The notes: generated by a model from the letters alone, not told the origin. Shown: positions 1 to 9,017, counted from the first letter of the stretch. The stretch: DNA of 64,000 nucleotides from Eubacteriales bacterium (GCA_030536555.1 JAUNPU010000012.1:1-64000); one strand, 5' to 3'. Made by a program: numbers and translations.

Positions 1-94
1 TAACTCCTCGACTATTTATAACAAGATTCTAATACATGAGATTGAAAAAGGCAACTATCAAACATAAGGTTAAGGAAGAACCGAAAATATCAAA

Positions 95-335
95 AAATTG
101 TCCAATGCGGTCTTGTAATCATGGATAATGCGGTTTTGGGTGGTTGACATAAAACCAGTTTGGACAATTTTTCTTGAAATCACCCTGGAATTATCCAAAG
201 TCTCCTGATTTTTGGACAATTTTCCCTAAAATCGGCTTTTATTATCCAAACTGCCCCATTTTCCGCCTTAAAATCAAGCTTTCCTCTCTGGTTTTGGACA
301 ATTTTTGCAGTTTTTGCCATTTATTGTCCAAACGC
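95..335 (+). repeat. Intergenic hairpin array 1 (TTTGGAYAAT family)
   Basis: Three complete inverted repeats: GGACAAT at 162 with ATTATCC at 190, GGACAAT at 214 with ATTATCC at 241, and GGACAAT at 296 with ATTGTCC at 323. Arm starts are 27-28 bp apart. A fourth right arm, ATTGTCC at 97, has no left arm at the expected position near 70. The box GGTTGACATAA lies at 142-152, 20 bp before the first complete hairpin. The array lies just beyond the 3' end of pgeF. Positions 1-94 show no gene or motif I recognise. Confidence 0.85.
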
Positions 336-374
336 CCTGTTAAGGTTGCCATCTTCTCCCCCTCCAAAATGCAA

Positions 375-1229
375 TCACTGCTTCTTCTTCAAACTCAAAA
401 ACGCCGCCAGGTTCCCACGCTCATTGCCAACAGTTCGATGAGAAAACAGCAGCTCCGGGTTACAGTGCGTGCAGATATCTGTCGTATGAATCTGATTTGA
501 GGGCACGCCGGCCTGTTCAAACACCAGCCGGTTCGCCCGCCATAAGTCAAGCTGATACTTGCCGTTTGGCTTCTCATAGGAAAGCGCCCGGGAAGCTTCA
601 CCGAACTCATGATCAAATGCCTCCACCACCTCGCCGCCGACTTCAAAGCAGTCCTGGCAGATGCTCGGTCCGATGCAGACGATCACCTCCGACGGTTCTG
701 TGCCGTACTCTCGCTTCATCGCCTCCAGGGTCATCTTTCCCATCCGGTTCACCGTGCCCCGCCAGCCGGAATGAGAGAGTCCGATTGCCCTGTGAACCGG
801 ATCCAGAATGTAGAGCGGCACGCAGTCTGCGTAAAAGGTCACCAGCGTCATCCCCGGCACATTGGTGATCAGTCCGTCCACATCCTGATAGTCCCGCTCC
901 CGGAGTACGCCTTTTCCGGCATCCTCCTCTGTCACAACGCGCACATTGGTGGTGTGGGTCTGGTAAGATACCACCATCTGGTCCATCTCCACGCCCAGTA
1001 CCTGCGCCATGCGCCGGTAATTCTCCCGGACATGTTCCGGATCATCGCCTCTGCTGAAGGAGAAATTCATGGAAGCAAACCTTCCTTCGCTGACACCGCC
1101 AATCCGGGTGGAGAAGCTGTGGCTTACCATGCCTGTCTCCTCCAGCGCCGGAAATGCCAGATAGCATACCCCATCCTGATTCCTGATCAGAAGCTGCTCC
1201 GCTCCTGCTTTTCTTTTCCATTTGGTCAT
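375..1229 (-). CDS. pgeF: Peptidoglycan editing factor PgeF / multicopper polyphenol oxidase (YfiH family)
   Basis: 284-residue protein of the Cu-oxidase_4 (DUF152) family, usually about 250-280 residues. Members remove wrongly incorporated residues from peptidoglycan precursors and act as purine nucleosidases; earlier work called them laccases. The metal-site residues are visible: His in QTHTTNV, Cys in ADCVPL and His in SHSGWRGT, together with FSTRIGGVSEG near the N terminus. The ATG at 1229 is chosen because GGAGGA precedes it by about 7 nt. An in-frame TTG and ATG just upstream would overlap that Shine-Dalgarno. It is the last gene of the lepB-rbgA-rnhB-yraN-yitT run and starts 14 nt after the yitT stop. 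Confidence 0.92.
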   Translation of the reverse strand: MTKWKRKAGAEQLLIRNQDGVCYLAFPALEETGMVSHSFSTRIGGVSEGRFASMNFSFSRGDDPEHVRENYRRMAQVLGVEMDQMVVSYQTHTTNVRVVTEEDAGKGVLRERDYQDVDGLITNVPGMTLVTFYADCVPLYILDPVHRAIGLSHSGWRGTVNRMGKMTLEAMKREYGTEPSEVIVCIGPSICQDCFEVGGEVVEAFDHEFGEASRALSYEKPNGKYQLDLWRANRLVFEQAGVPSNQIHTTDICTHCNPELLFSHRTVGNERGNLAAFLSLKKKQ

Positions 1230-1243
1230 ACATGCTTCCTCCA

Positions 1244-2104
1244 TCAACTCACGCTCTTCCTGCGAATCACCTCATTGACCGTATATACCGTCACAAATGC
1301 CTCCGGGTCCTTCAGATTCAGCCAGTTCATCAGCTTCGCATACTCGCTTCGCCCCAGGATCGTGATCACCTCTGTCTTCCGGATCTTGTCGTAGGCGCCG
1401 GTGGCTTCATAGAGCGTAGCGCCGCAGTGCATGGTATGTACCAGATAGTCCACCACCTCCTCGTATCGCTCCGAGATGATGCAGACCCGCTTCCTCACAT
1501 TGAAGCCCAGAATGAAGTGGTCCAGTACAATACCGTTCACATAGGTTCCCAGCACACTGAGGAACACCGTCTTCGTGTCGTAAACCAGACCAGAGGACAG
1601 CGCCACCAGCATTCCCGCCGCCGACATGGCAAATCCCAGCTCCACACGAAAATACTTATTTAAGAACTTGGCAATGATATCCAGTCCGCCGGAGGATGCG
1701 TTGTGGTTAAAGAGGATCGCAAGTCCGATGCTCACCACCAGCACATAGCCCAGCATATCCAGGAATCCGTCACCGGTCAGGGAGACATTATTGGGAAAAA
1801 TCGTCTCAAACAGTCCGATCAACGCCGGAAGCAGGATGGAGGTATACACCGTCTTGGCTCCAAAATCCTTTCCAATGGTAAAGAATCCAAACACCAGCAG
1901 CACCGTATTCAGCACAAAGGTCATGACCGAGATGCGAAACGGCAGAAATTCTGCCAGCACGATCACCAGACCGGAGATGCTTCCCACCGCCAGATGGCTG
2001 GGAACCAGGAAGAAAAATACAGCTGCCGCCACCACCAGCGTCGCCAGCGTAATCACAAAATACTCTTTTACAAATGCAGTTACCTTCGTCTGCTTCATGT
2101 CCAT
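1244..2104 (-). CDS. YitT family membrane protein with C-terminal DUF2179 domain
   Basis: 286-residue membrane protein. The first two thirds hold about five hydrophobic segments of the YitT_membrane type, for example FVITLATLVVAAAVFFFL and LGYVLVVSIGLAILF. The last ~80 residues form a cytosolic DUF2179 domain starting at RKRVCIISERYEEV. The function of the family is not established. The start at 2104 (ATG GAC ATG AAG) follows GAGAGGA; the second ATG at 2098 has an equally good or better spacing. An open frame extends upstream into yraN but is not supported by a ribosome binding site. Confidence 0.85.
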   Translation of the reverse strand: MDMKQTKVTAFVKEYFVITLATLVVAAAVFFFLVPSHLAVGSISGLVIVLAEFLPFRISVMTFVLNTVLLVFGFFTIGKDFGAKTVYTSILLPALIGLFETIFPNNVSLTGDGFLDMLGYVLVVSIGLAILFNHNASSGGLDIIAKFLNKYFRVELGFAMSAAGMLVALSSGLVYDTKTVFLSVLGTYVNGIVLDHFILGFNVRKRVCIISERYEEVVDYLVHTMHCGATLYEATGAYDKIRKTEVITILGRSEYAKLMNWLNLKDPEAFVTVYTVNEVIRRKSVS

Positions 2105-2114
2105 GCTTCCTCTC

Positions 2115-2471
2115 TCAAAATGCATTTTGAATCCAGTGAATCTGGTCTCCCAGGATTCCAACCACGTCAAAACGGCATGGGGTGTCTTCCCCATACCGAT
2201 GGCTGTACAGATAGTAGCGGGCTGTGCTGCGGATGTGCTGCTGCTTTCCATAGCTGACCGCCTCCTCCGGAGCGCCCTTGCTGCTGTCCTTCCGATACTT
2301 CACTTCCACAAATACCAGCGTCCTGCCGTCACGGCAGATCAGATCGATCTCGCCATTCCGGCTGCGGAAATTCTGTTCCAGAATCCGAAGTCCCCGGTCA
2401 CTTAGGTAGTCCGCCGCCAGCTTCTCATAGCGGCTGCCTACCTGACGTCTGTTCTCCTGATATTCCTGCAT
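2115..2471 (-). CDS. UPF0102 protein YraN, endonuclease-like
   Basis: 118 residues, the normal size of the UPF0102/YraN family, which has a restriction-endonuclease-like fold. The core E-D-ExK pattern is visible as NGEIDLICRDG followed by LVFVEVKYR, so the predicted metal-binding residues are intact. GAGGA lies 7 nt before the ATG. In many Firmicutes this gene follows rnhB, as here. Its biological role is not settled. Confidence 0.9.
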   Translation of the reverse strand: MQEYQENRRQVGSRYEKLAADYLSDRGLRILEQNFRSRNGEIDLICRDGRTLVFVEVKYRKDSSKGAPEEAVSYGKQQHIRSTARYYLYSHRYGEDTPCRFDVVGILGDQIHWIQNAF

Positions 2472-2569
2472 GCTGTTATCCTCACTGCTTTTCCTGCGAT
2501 ACCGCTTCCCGGGAAACTTTTTCTGTAATGCTGCTTTCGCCTCTGCTGCACTGTCATTCCAGCCGCCCG

Positions 2570-3214
2570 TCAGGTTCCAAGAATCTTCCCGATAAAGCTT
2601 CTTCTGTGAATCGGGCAGGGACCGTACTCCCGCAGAGCCGCCGTGTGGACCGCCGTGCCATAGCCCTTGTGCTTTGCAAAGCCGTACTCCGGAAACAGCT
2701 TGTCATACTCGACCATCATATGGTCCCTGGTTACCTTTGCAAGAATGCTGGCGGCTGCGATGGATACGCTCTTGGCGTCACCCTTGATGATCGGAACCTG
2801 ATTGATGGCAACTCCCGGTATCGTCACTGCGTCATTGAGCAGCAGATCCGGCTGCACAGACAGCCCGGCAATTGCCTGACGCATCGCCTCATAGGTTGCC
2901 TGCAAAATATTGATCTCATCGATCACATCCGGTCCCACGATCCCCACATTCCACGCGATCGCCTTCTCCTGAATCTCCACAAACAGCTCCTCTCTCCGCT
3001 TCTCGGAAAGCTTCTTGGAGTCGTTCAGGAACAGAATCTCGCAGTCCTCCGGCAGAATCACCGCACCGGCTACCACCGGTCCTGCAAGGGGTCCCCTGCC
3101 TGCCTCATCAATGCCGCAGATCACGCCGCTGGCAGCATAGGTATACTCATATTCCTTCATCAGCTCCAGACGCTCCCGCTCAGCCTGAAGCTTCGCTTCA
3201 CTTATCTTTCTCAC
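2570..3214 (-). CDS. rnhB: Ribonuclease HII
   Basis: 214-residue RNase HII that cleaves RNA in RNA-DNA hybrids and at single embedded ribonucleotides. The DEDD active site is visible: CGIDEAGRGPLAGP carries the first Asp and Glu, LLNDAV the next Asp and AKVTRDHMM the last. The GTG at 3214 is chosen because GGGGAG lies 6 nt upstream. The longer open frame would run far into rbgA and has no ribosome binding site. The rbgA stop is at 3249-3251, leaving a short gap. An N-terminal helical extension of about 30 residues precedes the catalytic domain, as is common in Firmicutes. Confidence 0.95.
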   Translation of the reverse strand: MRKISEAKLQAERERLELMKEYEYTYAASGVICGIDEAGRGPLAGPVVAGAVILPEDCEILFLNDSKKLSEKRREELFVEIQEKAIAWNVGIVGPDVIDEINILQATYEAMRQAIAGLSVQPDLLLNDAVTIPGVAINQVPIIKGDAKSVSIAAASILAKVTRDHMMVEYDKLFPEYGFAKHKGYGTAVHTAALREYGPCPIHRRSFIGKILGT

Positions 3215-3248
3215 GTAAGTCTCCCCTTCTTCATTCGTGATGTCATAA

Positions 3249-4094
3249 TTATTCCGCCGGCGGAAACTCCAGTGTAATCCGTCCCAGCTTTCCGGACCGG
3301 AAGTCATCGATCAGCAGCTTCGCAGCCTTGCTGTAGTCTGCCTCGCCGCCCTTCATGAGACATCCGCGCACTCTGGCAATCTGCCCCAGCAGCTCCAGTG
3401 CATCGTCGCTGTCCGCCTGGTAGCGTTCCTTCAGGGCATCTGCGTAGTGAGCGCGAAGGAACTTAAGAAGCTCCAGCGCCAGCTCGTCCCGGTTCAGGAT
3501 CTCGTCATTGATGGAGCCGATAAATGCCAGCAGCAGTCCCACCTGCTGGTCCTCGAACTTGGGCCACAGGATACCTGGGGTGTCCAGAAGCTCCACGTTC
3601 TTATTCAGACGGATCCACTGGTTGCCCTTGGTCACGCCCGGCTTGTTGCCGGTCTTGGTGCAGGCTTTCCCTGCAAAGGAATTGATGAAGGTGGACTTGC
3701 CCACGTTGGGGATTCCCACCACCATGGCACGGATCGGCCGGTTCAGGATGCCCCGTCTCCGGTCACGCTCGATCTTCTCCCGACAGGCTTCCTGAATGAC
3801 ACCGTTGATCTGCTTTAAGCCGGCGCCGGTTCTGGAATTGATCTTCACCACAAAATATCCCTTGCTGCGAAACCATGCCGTCCACAGCTCATTGACCTTC
3901 TCGCTGGCAAGATCCGACTTGTTTAAAAGGATCAGGCGGGCTTTTCCCCTGCCCAGCTCGTCGATATCCGGATTCCGGCTTGCAAGCGGAACGCGGGCAT
4001 CAACCAGCTCGATGATCAGGTCGATCAGCTTAATGTCTTCTTTCATGGCACGTTTCGCTTTGGTCATGTGCCCTGGATACCATTGTATATTCAC
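3249..4094 (-). CDS. rbgA: Ribosome biogenesis GTPase YlqF/RbgA
   Basis: 281-residue circularly permuted GTPase acting in late assembly of the 50S subunit. The G motifs come in permuted order: G4 LLNKSDL first, then G1 GIPNVGKST, then G3 DTPGILWP. The N terminus IQWYPGHMTKAKRAM is typical. The GTG at 4094 has AGGAGG 8 nt upstream and gives the expected family start; the 17 codons of open frame before it are not conserved in character. It lies between lepB and rnhB, a conserved Firmicutes order. Confidence 0.96.
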   Translation of the reverse strand: MNIQWYPGHMTKAKRAMKEDIKLIDLIIELVDARVPLASRNPDIDELGRGKARLILLNKSDLASEKVNELWTAWFRSKGYFVVKINSRTGAGLKQINGVIQEACREKIERDRRRGILNRPIRAMVVGIPNVGKSTFINSFAGKACTKTGNKPGVTKGNQWIRLNKNVELLDTPGILWPKFEDQQVGLLLAFIGSINDEILNRDELALELLKFLRAHYADALKERYQADSDDALELLGQIARVRGCLMKGGEADYSKAAKLLIDDFRSGKLGRITLEFPPAE

Positions 4095-4146
4095 AAGATT
4101 GTCCTCCTGTTGTGTTCTGATAGATACAGCATCTCGCTGCTGCACG

Positions 4147-4698
4147 TTACTTTGAATGAATCAGTTTTACATCGATAAACGGGAACAGCCGCAGCCAGAC
4201 CTTTCCCATAATCTGCTTCTCTTTTACATTTCCCACATTGGCAAACCGGCTGTCCTCGCTGCTGTCCCGGTTGTCTCCCAGAAGAAAATACTCCTTCTCC
4301 CCCAGCTCAATGGGGTCCTCGGCAAGTCCTGCCAGAGACACCTGATCCAGCCCGTCCGTCTGCTCCACCCGCTGGTCATTTACATACAAAATCCCGTCCC
4401 GGATCTGTACCACGTCTCCCGGAATCCCGATCACACGCTTTACATTTGTCTTGTTGTCCTCCCGCTCGAACACCACCACATCCATGCGGTCCGGCTTCCC
4501 CAGATCATAGGCAAGCCGGTTCACCAGCACCACATCGCCGGAATTCAGAAGCGGAACCATAGACTGCCCCGTCACAGTCACCTGCGTGCCGAAGGAGTGG
4601 AGGCAGAACCAGGCAAATGCCAGCGCCACCACAATATCCACCACCCAGCTCGACAGACGACGGACCAGATTCTGCTCGTCATTCTGATAAAAATCCAA
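4147..4698 (-). CDS. lepB: Signal peptidase I
   Basis: 183-residue type I signal peptidase with one N-terminal membrane segment (VVDIVVALAFAWFCLHSF). The catalytic Ser is in GQSMVPLL and the general-base Lys in VKRVIGIPGD. The conserved box YFLLGDNRDSSEDSR follows. It removes signal peptides from exported proteins on the outer face of the membrane. Translation appears to start at a TTG (4698) with GGGGTG 6 nt upstream; no ATG in frame gives a full-length protein. Confidence 0.93.
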   Translation of the reverse strand: MDFYQNDEQNLVRRLSSWVVDIVVALAFAWFCLHSFGTQVTVTGQSMVPLLNSGDVVLVNRLAYDLGKPDRMDVVVFEREDNKTNVKRVIGIPGDVVQIRDGILYVNDQRVEQTDGLDQVSLAGLAEDPIELGEKEYFLLGDNRDSSEDSRFANVGNVKEKQIMGKVWLRLFPFIDVKLIHSK

Positions 4699-4737
4699 TC
4701 ACAGCACCCCGTTTTTATATTTCCAGATACAAACAAA

Positions 4738-4757
4738 GGGACAATTTTCATTGTCCC
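4738..4757 (-). terminator. Terminator after rplS
   Basis: Perfect stem GGGACAAT / ATTGTCCC with a 4-nt loop. On the minus strand it is followed by TTTGTTTGT. It lies between the rplS stop and the lepB start. Confidence 0.75.
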
Positions 4758-4772
4758 CTGGTTCTACGCAAA

Positions 4773-5120
4773 TTATTTTACTAACTCTTTAACCTTAGCA
4801 GCCTTACCTACTCTGTCTCTTAAGTAGTTCAGTTTTGCACGTCTTACCTTACCCAGTCTGACAACCTCGATGTTGTCTACGAACGGGGAATGTACCGGCC
4901 AGGTCTTCTCTACGCCGATGCCGTTGGAGTTCTTACGAACGGTGAAGGTCTCTCTTGCGCCGCCGTTCTGTCTCTTGATAACGGTTCCCTCAAATACCTG
5001 GATTCTCTCGCGGTTACCCTCTTTGATCTTGTTGTATACTCTTACGGTATCGCCAACGTGGAACTCCGGTACGGATTCTTTTAACTGTGCTGCTTCAATG
5101 TTCTTAATAATTTCGTTCAT
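4773..5120 (-). CDS. rplS: 50S ribosomal protein L19
   Basis: 115 residues, normal for L19, a protein at the 30S-50S interface. The family region [20 protein letters not shown] is present, as is the basic C-terminal stretch with [14 protein letters not shown] strong AAGGAGG site precedes the ATG. It has its own candidate promoter and structured leader upstream, apart from the trmD transcript. Confidence 0.98.
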   Translation of the reverse strand: MNEIIKNIEAAQLKESVPEFHVGDTVRVYNKIKEGNRERIQVFEGTVIKRQNGGARETFTVRKNSNGIGVEKTWPVHSPFVDNIEVVRLGKVRRAKLNYLRDRVGKAAKVKELVK

Positions 5121-5168
5121 TTGTGTGAACCTCCTTCATATGTTTGATGTTCTTTAATGCTTGTCGAG

Positions 5169-5245
5169 GGCAACAGAGGAACATCTCTTTTTCTTCGTCA
5201 CAACGTTGCCAGTTTATCATAAAATGCCGGAAAATGCAAGCACTT
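5169..5245 (-). promoter_or_regulatory. Candidate rplS promoter and L19 leader stem
   Basis: On the minus strand TTGCAT, 17 bp, TAAACT (with an upstream TG) forms a plausible promoter at roughly 5212-5240. It is followed by a stem GGCAAC / GTTGCC (arms 5205-5210 and 5169-5174) enclosing a smaller AGAG/CTCT stem. Firmicutes often have an autoregulatory L19 leader at this place. Assigning this sequence to that leader family is inference. Confidence 0.4.
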
Positions 5246-5247
5246 TT

Positions 5248-5997
5248 TTAACGGATTTTCTCCTCATCCCCGGATTTCAGCTGTTCCAGGTACTGCTGCT
5301 CCTTTTTGGATAAGTTGGCGTCCTCTAAGAGATCCGGACGGCGCTCCAGGGTCCGCCTGATGGACTGCTCTCTGCGCCAGGTCTCTATATTCTTATGGTG
5401 TCCGGACAGAAGGACCTCCGGAACCCGCATCCCCTCGTATACCTCAGGACGGGTGTACTGGGGGTACTCCAGGAGATTGTCGTGAAAGGACTCGATCTCC
5501 GCGGAGGCGTCATTGTTCAGGACTCCCGGAACAAGACGGGAAATGCAGTCGATCATGACCATGGCAGGCAGCTCGCCGCCGGTCAGCACATAGTCTCCCA
5601 CGGAAAGGTAGTCCGTCACAATCAGCTCCAACGCACGCTCGTCAATGCCCTCGTAGTGTCCGCAGAGGAACACCAGGTCCTCCTCCACAGCCAGCTCTTC
5701 AGCGATCTTCTGGTTGAAGACGCGGCCCTGGGGCGTCATGTAGAGGACGCGGGGGCGCTTTCCCAGCCTGTCGCAGAGCGCATGGTAGGCATCACAGACC
5801 GGTGCGGCCTGCATGACCATCCCCGCGCCGCCGCCGTAGGGAGCGTCATCCACGTGTCCGTGCTTCTCTTTGGTGTAATCGCGGATGTTGATGGCTTCGA
5901 TGGACAGAAGCCCCTTGTCGGCAGCTCTGCCGATGATGCTGGTGTTCAGTCCGTCCAGTACCATGTCCGGAAACAGGGTCAGAATGTGATAGTTCAT
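5248..5997 (-). CDS. trmD: tRNA (guanine-37-N1)-methyltransferase
   Basis: 249-residue SPOUT methyltransferase that makes m1G37 in tRNA using S-adenosylmethionine. The trefoil-knot motifs are visible: YMTPQGRVFNQ, FLCGHYEGIDERA and SVGDYVLTGGELPAM. The ATG at 5997 (MNYHILTLFPDM) has TAGGAGG 10 nt upstream. The longer open frame would overlap rimM. It starts 14 nt after the rimM stop, the usual rimM-trmD pair. Confidence 0.97.
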   Translation of the reverse strand: MNYHILTLFPDMVLDGLNTSIIGRAADKGLLSIEAINIRDYTKEKHGHVDDAPYGGGAGMVMQAAPVCDAYHALCDRLGKRPRVLYMTPQGRVFNQKIAEELAVEEDLVFLCGHYEGIDERALELIVTDYLSVGDYVLTGGELPAMVMIDCISRLVPGVLNNDASAEIESFHDNLLEYPQYTRPEVYEGMRVPEVLLSGHHKNIETWRREQSIRRTLERRPDLLEDANLSKKEQQYLEQLKSGDEEKIR

Positions 5998-6011
5998 GAT
6001 AGTTCTGCCTC

Positions 6012-6524
6012 CTACAGGTCTAATAAGCCGTCCAGAATGTGAACGGTCACCGTCTGCTGGTCTAGGTCCACATTCAGGATACACTGGGGGATCGCCGGGA
6101 ACAGATATTCCCTGCCGTCCTCCGCCTCGATCACATAGACATCGTTGGCTCCGGTCTGCAGCACATCCGTCAGGGTGCCAAATACCTCGCCCTCGTCGGT
6201 GACCACCTTAAGACCGATCAGATCCGTGATAAAGTTCTCATTGGGCGCCAGCTTCACAGCCTGGTCCCGGCGGATCAGCAGGTCCTTGCCTTTGTATTTC
6301 TCAATCTCATTAATATCGTTAAACTCCTTGAATTTCAGGATGACCATGTTCTTAAAGAACTTGACGCTTTCGATGGTCAGCGTCATCTGCTCACGCCCGG
6401 TATCCAGGATGACTGTTTTCAGCTTCTTAAAACGGTTTGCATCGTCGGTGGTCGGAAATACCTTTACCTCACCGCGCACGCCGTGTGTGGAGGAAATGAC
6501 GCCCACTCGCAATGTGTCTTCCAT
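6012..6524 (-). CDS. rimM: 16S rRNA processing protein RimM
   Basis: 170-residue assembly factor for the 30S head that binds ribosomal protein S19. The N-terminal RimM domain begins [19 protein letters not shown]. The C-terminal PRC-barrel holds [15 protein letters not shown] and [16 protein letters not shown] lies upstream of the ATG. A terminator separates it from khpA, so rimM-trmD may be transcribed on their own. Confidence 0.96.
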   Translation of the reverse strand: MEDTLRVGVISSTHGVRGEVKVFPTTDDANRFKKLKTVILDTGREQMTLTIESVKFFKNMVILKFKEFNDINEIEKYKGKDLLIRRDQAVKLAPNENFITDLIGLKVVTDEGEVFGTLTDVLQTGANDVYVIEAEDGREYLFPAIPQCILNVDLDQQTVTVHILDGLLDL

Positions 6525-6584
6525 AATGTTTACCTCTGTCAGAATATCGTGTGAAAATGTGTCATTACTATACCTAATAATACG

Positions 6585-6618
6585 AAAAAAGCTGCCGCAG
6601 GATAGACCAGACGGCAGC
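6585..6618 (-). terminator. Terminator after khpA
   Basis: Stem GCTGCCG / CGGCAGC (6591-6597 and 6612-6618). On the minus strand it is followed by a run of six T (6585-6590). Confidence 0.85.
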
Positions 6619-6637
6619 CATGGCGGCTATTGACTTA

Positions 6638-6865
6638 TTATTGAATATCTACAACAACCTTTTTTTCTTCTTTTGAAGCAGCTGCCTTGACAACGGAGCG
6701 GATTGCTTTCGCAATTCGTCCCTGCTTGCCAATCACCTTGCCCATATCAGACGATGCCACTTTCAGCTCAATCAGGGTCTCGCCATCTTTCTCAGTCTCG
6801 GTAACAACCACCTCATCAGGATTGTCAACTAATGCTCTCGCAATTACCTCAACTAATTCTTTCAT
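6638..6865 (-). CDS. khpA: RNA-binding protein KhpA (KH domain)
   Basis: 75-residue single type-II KH-domain protein. The GxxG RNA-binding loop is seen in GKVIGKQGRIAKAIRS. In other Firmicutes KhpA works with KhpB/EloR in control of cell elongation. The ATG at 6865 has GAGGTG 6 nt upstream. An in-frame GTG three codons earlier overlaps this site and is not preferred. It sits between rpsP and rimM, its conserved place. Confidence 0.93.
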   Translation of the reverse strand: MKELVEVIARALVDNPDEVVVTETEKDGETLIELKVASSDMGKVIGKQGRIAKAIRSVVKAAASKEEKKVVVDIQ

Positions 6866-6881
6866 AGCAATCACCTCATCA

Positions 6882-7124
6882 TTACTGGATGCCAGCGGTC
6901 TTCAGGAGCTTCGCTACGCGATCAGTCGGCTGTGCGCCATTAGCTAACCACTTTTTGGTTGCCTCCTCGTCGAACTTGATGCCGCTCGGCTCCAGGTTCG
7001 GATCGTAGGTTCCTACCTCCTCGATGAATCTACCATCTCTCGGGGATCTGGAATCTGCAACAACGACTCTATAGAAAGGTTTCTTCTTAGCACCCATTCT
7101 CTTTAATCTCATCTTTACTGCCAT
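6882..7124 (-). CDS. rpsP: 30S ribosomal protein S16
   Basis: 80 residues, standard S16 size. The start [19 protein letters not shown] and the following [16 protein letters not shown] are diagnostic. A strong AAGGAGGTG site precedes the ATG. It lies between ffh and khpA in the same direction. Confidence 0.98.
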   Translation of the reverse strand: MAVKMRLKRMGAKKKPFYRVVVADSRSPRDGRFIEEVGTYDPNLEPSGIKFDEEATKKWLANGAQPTDRVAKLLKTAGIQ

Positions 7125-7229
7125 GTCAATTTCACCTCCTTGAATTTAATCTGAAATCTATCAACAAATACAGATATCTGCATTGTTACCAATATCACTC
7201 TGACGCCACATGACGTCTGTTCCTTCATA

Positions 7230-8600
7230 TCAGAACGGCATCTTGAACTTGCCCATCATACCGCCAAGTCCGCCTAAGCCGCCACGGCCCTTCTTGCCGC
7301 CCATCATGCCCGGAAGCTGCTTCATCATCTTCTTCATCTGGTCAAACTGCTTGACAATGCGGTTGACCTCGCTGATGTCTACGCCTGCTCCCTTTGCAAT
7401 GCGCTGCTTTCTGGAAGGATTCATAAGAGAGGGGTTCGCCCGCTCTTCTTTGGTCATGGACAGGATAATGGCCTCCACACGGTCCATCGCCTTCTCGTCG
7501 ATCTCCGGCATACCGCCCTTCAGCTGTCCCATACCGGGAAGCATGCTCATGATACTGCCCATGCCGCCCATCTTCTTGATCTGGCTCATCTGGTCCAGGA
7601 AATCGTTGTAATCGAACTCCGCTTTCCTGAGCTTCTGGCTCATCTCCTTCGCCTTCTCCTCATCCACTTCCAGCTCAGCCTTCTCGATGAGGGTCAGGAT
7701 ATCTCCCATGCCAAGGATTCTTGATGCCATACGGTCCGGGTAGAACTGCTCCAGATCGGACAGCTTCTCGCCCATACCTATATATAAAATCGGCTTGCCG
7801 GTGACTGCTCTGATTGAGAGCGCCGCACCGCCTCTGGTGTCGCCATCCAGCTTTGTGAGGATGACACCGTCGATACCGACTTTATCCTGGAAATTAGAAG
7901 CTACATTCACCGCATCCTGACCGGTCATGGCGTCAACCACAAGAATGGTCTGGTCTACGTGTACCGCTTCCTTGATATTGACAAGCTCCTCCATCATGCT
8001 CTCATCCACATGAAGGCGTCCTGCCGTATCCAGAATGACTACGTTGTAGCCGTTCTTCGCCGCATGCTCCATAGCGGCCTTTGCAATATTCACCGGGTTC
8101 TGGTTCTCTCCCATGGAGAATACCGGGACACCCTGTTTGTCTCCGTTGATCTGCAGCTGCTGAATCGCCGCCGGACGGTATACGTCACAGGCTACCAGCA
8201 AAGGCTTCTTACCCTTGGCTTTCAGCTTTCCTGCAATCTTCGCGGTGGTGGTCGTCTTACCTGCGCCCTGCAGACCTGCCATCATAATGACGGTAATCTC
8301 GCTGCCCGGCTTGATGGCAATCTCCGTAGTCTCAGATCCCATCAGGCGAATCATCTCTTCGTTCACAATCTTAACGACCATCTGACCCGGCTGTAAGGAA
8401 CCAAGTACCTCCTCACCGACGGCCCGCTCCTGTACGGAGCTGATGAACTGCTTCACTACCTTGAAGCTTACATCCGCTTCCAGCAGTGCCATCTTGACTT
8501 CCTTCAGCGCTGCCTTCACATCGCTCTCCGTCAGTCTTCCCTTGCCCCGCAAGTTCTTGAATACGTTCTGTAGTTTTTCAGATAAGCTCTCAAAAGCCAT
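7230..8600 (-). CDS. ffh: Signal recognition particle protein Ffh (SRP54)
   Basis: 456-residue GTPase that binds signal peptides on ribosomes and docks with FtsY. The N domain covers about residues 1-90. The G domain holds GLQGAGKTTTTAKIAG, DVYRPAAIQQL, LDTAGRLHVD and TKLDGDTRGG. The methionine-rich M domain follows from about residue 320 and ends in a Gly/Met/Lys-rich tail. AGGAGG precedes the ATG. Its partner ftsY lies about 47 kb away in this window rather than beside it. Confidence 0.98.
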   Translation of the reverse strand: MAFESLSEKLQNVFKNLRGKGRLTESDVKAALKEVKMALLEADVSFKVVKQFISSVQERAVGEEVLGSLQPGQMVVKIVNEEMIRLMGSETTEIAIKPGSEITVIMMAGLQGAGKTTTTAKIAGKLKAKGKKPLLVACDVYRPAAIQQLQINGDKQGVPVFSMGENQNPVNIAKAAMEHAAKNGYNVVILDTAGRLHVDESMMEELVNIKEAVHVDQTILVVDAMTGQDAVNVASNFQDKVGIDGVILTKLDGDTRGGAALSIRAVTGKPILYIGMGEKLSDLEQFYPDRMASRILGMGDILTLIEKAELEVDEEKAKEMSQKLRKAEFDYNDFLDQMSQIKKMGGMGSIMSMLPGMGQLKGGMPEIDEKAMDRVEAIILSMTKEERANPSLMNPSRKQRIAKGAGVDISEVNRIVKQFDQMKKMMKQLPGMMGGKKGRGGLGGLGGMMGKFKMPF

Positions 8601-8660
8601 GCAATATCCTCCTGCCTGCGGTTGTCTGTGTCAGGTCATCCGTCTCCGGACGTCTGCCTG

Positions 8661-9002
8661 CTACAGCTCTATGATGTCGCTGGAAATCTGATCAATCTGA
8701 CGGATCAGTTCCATGTCCTCTGTCTCTTTGAACTCCCTGGTCAGCTTCTGAATCTCACCGACCATCTCTCTGGTCTGCTGAAACTTGCTGATCAGATGAA
8801 GCTTTTCCTCGTAGCCGCTTAAAATCTTGTCACAACGCTTAATCAGGTCGTGAACTCCCTGTCGGCTGATTCCCTGCTCCTCGGCAATCTCCGACAACGA
8901 CATGTCATTGAATACCACGTCCTCGTAGACCGTCCTCTGGTGCTCGGTCAGTAACTCTCCGTAGAAATCATACAGGAGACTTTGTTTTACAATGCTTTCC
9001 AT
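8661..9002 (-). CDS. ylxM: YlxM family SRP-operon DNA-binding protein
   Basis: 113-residue helix-turn-helix protein of the UPF0122 family, which associates with SRP components. The sigma-70-region-4-like helix-turn-helix is visible in MSLSEIAEEQGISRQGVHDL. The rest of the protein is helical and charged. The ATG at 9002 follows AAGGTG by 5 nt; eight upstream codons that remain open overlap the promoter -10 and are not used here. Confidence 0.92.
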   Translation of the reverse strand: MESIVKQSLLYDFYGELLTEHQRTVYEDVVFNDMSLSEIAEEQGISRQGVHDLIKRCDKILSGYEEKLHLISKFQQTREMVGEIQKLTREFKETEDMELIRQIDQISSDIIEL

Positions 9003-9017
9003 AACATCACCTTGGAC

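Noticed and set aside
142..170. TTGACAT box as an ordinary promoter
   Set aside because: No acceptable -10 lies 16-18 bp downstream in any of the copies, and no gene follows in that direction in array 1 or 2.
95..335. CRISPR array made of TTGTCCAA repeats
   Set aside because: Copies alternate in orientation and form hairpins. Repeat arms are about 10-12 bp, spacing alternates between 27-28 and other values, and no cas gene is present.
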